A stretch of DNA of 9,230 nucleotides from positions 1-9,230 of the forward strand of contig JAGLEA010000089.1 in NCBI GenBank assembly GCA_023145315.1. The letters run 5' to 3'. Below are positions 6,301 to 9,230 of this stretch, piece after piece; the stretch's first letter is position 1, and each line of letters begins with the position of its first letter. The notes below the pieces were generated by a model. The model ran no database searches. It had not been told where the DNA came from and saw nothing but the letters and a program-made list of their open reading frames with translations. The translations under genes were made by a program, and so were the position numbers. The DNA is from Psychrilyobacter sp. (lineage in GTDB: Bacteria; Fusobacteriota; Fusobacteriia; Fusobacteriales; Fusobacteriaceae).

Positions 6301-7340
6301 CCTACTACGATTACTGATCTTGCTGAGTAGTCTACACGCTTTCCTAATAAGTTTTGTCTAAATCTTCCTTGCTTACCTTTAAGCATGTCTGATAAAGATT
6401 TTAGTTCTCTATTATTTTGTGCTACAACAGGCTTTCCTCTTCTACCGTTATCGATAAGAGCATCTACAGCTTCTTGTAACATTCTTTTTTCATTTTTTAC
6501 TACGATTTCAGGAGCACCGATATCTAATAACTTCTTTAATCTGTTATTTCTATTGATTACTCTTCTGTATAAATCATTTAAATCTGAAGTTGCGAATCTT
6601 CCACCATCTAATTGAACCATTGGTCTTAGGTCAGCAGGTATAATAGGTACACTCTTCAGAATCATCCAAGATGGTTGATTTGCAGAAGCTAGTAAATCTC
6701 TAACAACTTTTAATCTCTTTACTAATTTCTTTCTTTTTTGCATAGAAGTAACTTCTTCGAAGTCTTTTTCTAACTCTTTAGATAACTTTTTCAAATCTAT
6801 TCTCTTTAATAGAGTTAAGATTCCTTCAGCACCCATCTTAGCTTCAAACTTCTTTCCTTGTTGTTGTCTATGCATCTTATATTCTCTTTCAGATAATATA
6901 CTACCTACTTCTAATCCACTCTCAGCAGGACTTAATATTAAATATCTAGCAAAATATAATACTGACTCTAATTCTTTTGGTGATATACCAATTAGAAGTG
7001 CCATTTTATTAGGAGTTCCTTTTGAGTACCAGATATGTGCTACTGGTGCTGCTAGTTGGATATGTCCCATTCTTTCTCTTCTTACTTTTGATTTAGTTAC
7101 TTCAACCCCACATTTTTCACATTTAAGGCCTTTATATCTCATTCTTTTATATTTTCCACATGCACATTCCCAATCTTTTGTTGGTCCGAATATTCTTTCA
7201 CAGAATAAACCATCAAATTCAGGATTAAGTGTTCTGTAGTTTATAGTTTCTGGTTTAGTTACTTCTCCATAAGACCAATCTCTAATCTTTTCTGGTGAAG
7301 CAAGTTTAATTTTAATTTTTTCAAAGTTTTTAATACCCAT
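3348..7340 (-). CDS. rpoC: DNA-directed RNA polymerase subunit beta'
   Basis: The largest RNA polymerase subunit; it holds the catalytic Mg2+ and much of the DNA channel. From the ATG at 7338-7340 it has 1330 residues (E. coli 1407). Zinc site 1 is Cys59, 61, 74 and 77. The active-site loop NADFDGD is at 447-453 (Asp449, 451, 453). The bridge helix region, with [20 protein letters not shown], covers about 730-765. Zinc site 2 is Cys778, 850, 857 and 860. The trigger loop begins at [16 protein letters not shown] (886-901) and is split by an insertion of about 165 residues, resembling SI3 of E. coli, before [17 protein letters not shown] (1071-1087). The C-terminal part ([15 protein letters not shown], 1261-1275) is intact. 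The start matches the family N-terminus ([11 protein letters not shown]). AAGGAGG (7353-7359) lies 12 bases upstream, an unusually long gap. It follows rpoB after a 129-base spacer. Confidence 0.98.
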   Translation of the reverse strand: [1330 protein letters not shown]

Positions 7341-7387
7341 ACTATTAAATAGCCTCCTTAATTCTTCTTTCAAAATAAGCTCATAAG

Positions 7388-7429
7388 ACAAGATTTCAGT
7401 GTAAAAATCAATTCTACACTGTATCTTGT
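7388..7429 (-). promoter_or_regulatory. Long stem-loop in the rpoB-rpoC spacer
   Basis: Two 7-bp helices stack: ACAAGAT with ATCTTGT (7388-7394/7423-7429), and CAGTGTA with TACACTG (7397-7403/7415-7421). A small 1-by-2-base internal bulge separates them, and an 11-base loop closes the stem. On the minus strand it ends about 28 bases before the rpoC ribosome site and is followed by CTTATGAGC, not a T-run, so full termination is unlikely. It looks like an RNA processing site (for example RNase III) or a leader element setting rpoC expression. A weak promoter-like pair (TTGATT, 17 bases, TCTTAT at 7383-7411) overlaps it but is not convincing. Confidence 0.6.
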
Positions 7430-7469
7430 TCAACCCTATTTCTAACTCAAACTAATTGTTTGATTATTA

Positions 7470-9230
7470 TTATTCTTTTAAGTCTGCTAACGAAAACTCA
7501 GTGATTATCTCTTCTTTTGCGAGGTCACTAGAAACGTCAATTACTTCACCTTCAGTATCAAATAACTCTATGTCTAAAGCAAGAGCTTGGAACTCTTTTA
7601 ATAATACTTTAAATGATTCTGGTAAACTTGGTTCTGGCATCTCTTCACCTTTAACGATGGCTTCATAAGTTTTTGTTCTACCCATAACATCATCTGATTT
7701 TACAGTCAACATCTCTTGTAAGATGCTAGAAGCTCCATATGCTTCAAGTGCCCAAACTTCCATTTCTCCAAGTCTTTGTCCACCAAATTGTGCTTTTCCA
7801 CCTAGTGGTTGTTGTGTTACTAATGAATAAGGTCCAATTGCTCTAGCATGCATCTTATCTTCTACTAAATGATGTAGTTTAAGAATATACATACGTCCAA
7901 CAGTTACAGGATTATCAAATGCTTCCCCTGTTCTACCATCTATTAAGTTAACTTTACCAGATCTATCAAATCCAGCACGCTCTAAATATCCTTTTATAGT
8001 TTCTTCATGGCCACCAGCGTCTCTATCTCCACTATCAAATACTGGAGTTTCGATATAAACACCACGGTCTCCATCTTCGTCATCCATAAATCCAAGTGCT
8101 AGTCCTAAATGTACTTCTAATACTTGTCCAATATTCATCCGTGATGGTACTCCTAATGGATTAAGTACGATATCTACATGTGTTCCATCTTCTAAGAATG
8201 GCATATCTTCTGCAGGTAATACTCTTGAGATTACCCCTTTATTTCCATGACGTCCAGAGATTTTATCTCCTACGTTTATCTTTCTTTTTTCTGCAATAAA
8301 TATTCTGATAGAACTATTTATTCCTGCTTTTAATTCATCACCATTAGCTCTTGAAAGCTCTAGTATATCTACTACAGTTCCTTTAGAACCATGTGGCATT
8401 TTTAGAGAAGTATCTCTTACATCTCTTGCTTTCTCACCAAAGATTGCTCTAAGTAATTTTTCTTCTGCAGGTGGTTCAGTTTCCCCTTTAGGAGTAGTTT
8501 TTCCAACTAATATATCTCCAGGTCCTACTACTGCCCCTATTCTTATTATCCCTCTTTCATCAAGGTTTCTAAGAGCATCTTCTCCTACATTTGGTATCTC
8601 TCTTGTGATTTCTTCATCTCCTAACTTAGTTGATCTAGCATCTACTTCATACTCTTCGATATGAAGCGAAGTAAATACATCTTCTTTTCTAAGTCTGTCA
8701 GAGATTAATATTCCATCCTCAAAGTTATACCCTTCCCAAGGCATAAATGCCATTAAGATATTTCTACCTAGTGCTAAATCTCCACCTTTTGTAGAAGGTC
8801 CATCTGCTAAGATATCACCTATTTCTATTTTTTGTCCCATATTAACTAATGGAACTTGGTGTAAACACATAGCTTGGTTTGATCTTTCAAAGTTTAATAA
8901 TTTATAATTTTCATCTATTTTAATTCCATTTTCTTCACCAGTTACAACTATTCTACTAGCATCAACATAAGTTACTGTTCCAGCTGTTTTTGCTATTACT
9001 ACTGCTCCCGAATCAATTGCTACTTTTCTTTCTAATCCTGTTCCAACAAATGGAGCTTCTGATCTTAATAAAGGAACTGCTTGTCTTTGCATATTTGATC
9101 CCATTAGTGCTCTATTGGCATCATCATGTTCTAAGAATGGTATTAATCCTGCTGATACAGATACTACTTGTTTAGGAGATACATCTAAATAATCTATCTT
9201 AGAACCATCTACCCATACAACTTCATGTCC
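7470..9230 (-). CDS. rpoB: DNA-directed RNA polymerase subunit beta, C-terminal part (gene runs off the right edge)
   Basis: The beta subunit forms one pincer of RNA polymerase and helps bind the nucleotides at the active site. The frame is open to the window edge, giving 586 visible residues, roughly the C-terminal half. The Met codon at 9104 is internal: DVSPKQVVSVSAGLIPFLEH lies upstream in the same frame and is conserved family sequence. Visible residues include MPWEGYNFEDGIL at 163-175, GDKISGRHGNKG at 321-332 with the two active-site lysines (323, 331), NPLGVPSRMNIGQ at 357-369, and the beta'-binding C-terminal segment QQPLGGKAQFGGQRLGEMEV (473-492). The ~100-residue SI2 insertion of E. 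coli is absent: VDILELSRANGDELKAG runs straight on to the GRHGNKG region. The rifampicin-binding cluster lies upstream, outside the window. The protein ends SLADLKE at TAA (7470-7472). Confidence 0.98.
   Translation of the reverse strand, partial: GHEVVWVDGSKIDYLDVSPKQVVSVSAGLIPFLEHDDANRALMGSNMQRQAVPLLRSEAPFVGTGLERKVAIDSGAVVIAKTAGTVTYVDASRIVVTGEENGIKIDENYKLLNFERSNQAMCLHQVPLVNMGQKIEIGDILADGPSTKGGDLALGRNILMAFMPWEGYNFEDGILISDRLRKEDVFTSLHIEEYEVDARSTKLGDEEITREIPNVGEDALRNLDERGIIRIGAVVGPGDILVGKTTPKGETEPPAEEKLLRAIFGEKARDVRDTSLKMPHGSKGTVVDILELSRANGDELKAGINSSIRIFIAEKRKINVGDKISGRHGNKGVISRVLPAEDMPFLEDGTHVDIVLNPLGVPSRMNIGQVLEVHLGLALGFMDDEDGDRGVYIETPVFDSGDRDAGGHEETIKGYLERAGFDRSGKVNLIDGRTGEAFDNPVTVGRMYILKLHHLVEDKMHARAIGPYSLVTQQPLGGKAQFGGQRLGEMEVWALEAYGASSILQEMLTVKSDDVMGRTKTYEAIVKGEEMPEPSLPESFKVLLKEFQALALDIELFDTEGEVIDVSSDLAKEEIITEFSLADLKE

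Noticed and set aside
3556..6615. Several open frames of 76-128 codons on the + strand within rpoC
   Set aside because: They lie antisense to conserved rpoC sequence, have no recognisable domains or ribosome sites, and follow from the codon use of the real gene.
7383..7411. A promoter for rpoC within the spacer (TTGATT, 17 bases, TCTTAT)
   Set aside because: Each box matches consensus at only four of six positions, and it overlaps the stem-loop arms; in AT-rich DNA this is expected by chance.
7341..7433. A 31-codon in-frame extension of rpoC upstream of 7340
   Set aside because: It covers the spacer stem-loop, has no ribosome site at its ATG and no resemblance to RpoC; the family N-terminus starts at the Met at 7340, which has AAGGAGG upstream.
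9102..9104. The Met codon as the start of a separate 544-residue protein
   Set aside because: Upstream in the same frame the conserved RpoB sequence continues to the window edge without a stop.
1..9230. Mobile elements, CRISPR arrays, tRNA or rRNA genes
   Set aside because: No transposase, integrase, array of spaced repeats or cloverleaf-like region was found; almost all of the window is accounted for by housekeeping genes.

Overview
This is an AT-rich window (about one-third G+C by eye) of core bacterial chromosome. It carries seven genes, two of them cut by the window edges. Protein content and gene order best fit a strictly anaerobic, Gram-negative-type bacterium of the Fusobacteria (Fusobacterium/Ilyobacter/Propionigenium/Cetobacterium-like). 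The pointers are a membrane pyrophosphatase of the kind that pumps Na+ in such anaerobes, a lipoprotein ApbE flavin transferase, an RpoC with a long insertion in its trigger loop, and strong AGGAGG ribosome sites. The phylum is an inference; no rRNA is present to confirm it.

Layout: <hppA (5' part only, 1-530), <apbE (701-1699), >pcp (1816-2457), <rpoZ (2489-2698), <gmk (2723-3286), <rpoC (3348-7340), <rpoB (7470-9230, 5' part missing). The right three quarters is one minus-strand transcription unit, rpoB-rpoC-gmk-rpoZ. It makes the beta, beta' and omega subunits of RNA polymerase plus guanylate kinase, which supplies GDP, the precursor of GTP. The unit ends at a bidirectional terminator (2461-2490) shared with the convergent pcp gene. 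To the left, apbE and pcp diverge from a short AT-rich region (1700-1815). apbE ends at its own terminator (about 656-696), just upstream of a near-consensus promoter for hppA.

How the genes work together: rpoB, rpoC and rpoZ build the catalytic core of RNA polymerase. hppA recovers energy from the pyrophosphate released by polymerases and ligases by pumping Na+ and/or H+. ApbE attaches FMN covalently to extracytoplasmic proteins such as those of Rnf/Nqr-type Na+ pumps; no such partner is visible here. pcp encodes a cytoplasmic peptidase that removes N-terminal pyroglutamate.

I found no mobile element, CRISPR array, RNA gene or clearly new system. The points most worth a second look are: residues of the E. 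coli ppGpp site 1 that are missing from both RpoC and RpoZ, next to a linked gmk; a strong stem-loop in a long rpoB-rpoC spacer; an inverted repeat in the hppA leader; and an ApbE that lacks the usual Gly-Gly loop and starts with TTG.
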